From Cheilinus undulatus (lineage: Eukaryota > Chordata > Actinopteri > Labriformes > Labridae): a stretch of 64,000 bases of DNA. The DNA lies in contig NC_054869.1 of NCBI RefSeq assembly GCF_018320785.1, positions 31,040,289 through 31,104,288 of the forward strand, given 5' to 3'. Both the position numbers and the translations under genes were made by a program. The notes below the pieces were generated by a model. The model had not been told where the DNA came from. It made no database searches and worked only from the letters and a program-made list of their open reading frames with translations. Positions 63,660 through 64,000 of the stretch are shown piece by piece (the stretch's first letter is position 1; each line of letters begins with the position of its first letter).

Positions 63660-63840
63660 ATATTCAGCCATCAATTCTCTATACCCCTTAGCACGTTTGT
63701 GGTCATGGGGGCGGTAGCCAATCTCAGTTATAGGGTGAGAGGTGAGGCACACCTGGTCGCCAGTTAATCACAGGGCAGGATTCAAACCAGGAAGCTTCTT
63801 GCCATGAGGCAACAGTACTAATCAACGAGACCCCATGCAG
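63660..63840 (-). repeat. Inverted, internally deleted copy of the 449-780 type repeat
   Basis: Read on the minus strand it gives 'GTTGCCTCATGGCAAGAAGC' and 'GGTTTGAATCCTGCCCTG', then jumps to 'GGCGACCAGGTGTGCCTCAC' and 'GAGATTGGCTACCGCCCCC'. That is the same landmark order as 449-780, with the middle missing. Confidence 0.6.
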
Positions 63841-64000
63841 CCCCTTGTTAAGTACACATTGTGATAAAGCTTTTTTACATGTGTCGATTTATGTGAATTG
63901 ATTAACAATCATTTTGAAGCGTTTAAAAAAAAATTAAACCTATTCAAAACTGGCATTTTGCAACTGAGGCAAATATCATATTTGCGTAAAAAACAGAATT

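Noticed and set aside
1..64000. CRISPR arrays, operons, prophage, riboswitches or an endogenous retrovirus
   Set aside because: None seen: no regularly spaced repeat-spacer arrays, no LTR pairs, no gag/pol-type frames; all genes are intron-containing vertebrate genes.

Overview
This is nuclear DNA from a ray-finned fish, most likely a percomorph-type teleost. The evidence is three intron-rich vertebrate genes with GT-AG splice sites, and an intron/intergenic filling of Tc1/mariner copies, hAT-like MITEs, an L2-type LINE tail and tRNA-like SINEs of the kinds common in teleosts. There is no operon structure, CRISPR array or other prokaryotic feature. Most long open frames in the window are chance or repeat frames; the real coding exons are short and were assembled here by hand from splice phase and protein similarity.

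Layout. (1) About 0.87-14.8 kb, minus strand: a complete erap1-like gene (M1 zinc aminopeptidase, 18 coding exons, 940 residues), with a promoter at about 14.68-14.78 kb that carries an interferon-response-like GAAA cluster and a ZNF143-like site. (2) 17.25-30.05 kb, plus strand, divergent from erap1: a complete naaladl1 gene (M28 metallopeptidase, 19 exons, 742 residues). (3) About 34.3-43.4 kb, minus strand: atosb (formerly fam214b), 7 coding exons, 639 residues, with a possible alternative first coding exon at 40.75-40.90 kb. (4) 43.4-64 kb: no confident coding exon. It holds possible 5' non-coding exons and a CCAAT-type promoter of a minus-strand transcript (perhaps atosb) near 52.6-53.4 kb, plus repeats.

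Repeats. There are three copies of one Tc1-like family (3.7, 31.0 and 38.3 kb), a second Tc1-like element with long terminal inverted repeats (60.3-61.3 kb), several hAT-like pieces (7.1, 14.06, 22.4, 27.9 and 45.0 kb), three degraded copies of a dispersed repeat with an ATGG tail or its relatives (0.45, 29.3 and 63.7 kb), two tRNA-like SINEs (48.96 and 49.58 kb), and a 650-bp degenerate GATAC/GATAT array (19.65-20.30 kb).

Function. erap1 trims peptides for MHC class I in the ER; naaladl1 is a cell-surface (intestinal) exopeptidase; atosb is a nuclear regulator-like protein. Nothing shows that the three act together: they are independent eukaryotic genes that happen to be neighbours. I did not find a clearly new biological system. 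The most interesting leads are the alternative atosb first exon, the compact interferon-type erap1 promoter, and the unusual linkage of these three genes.
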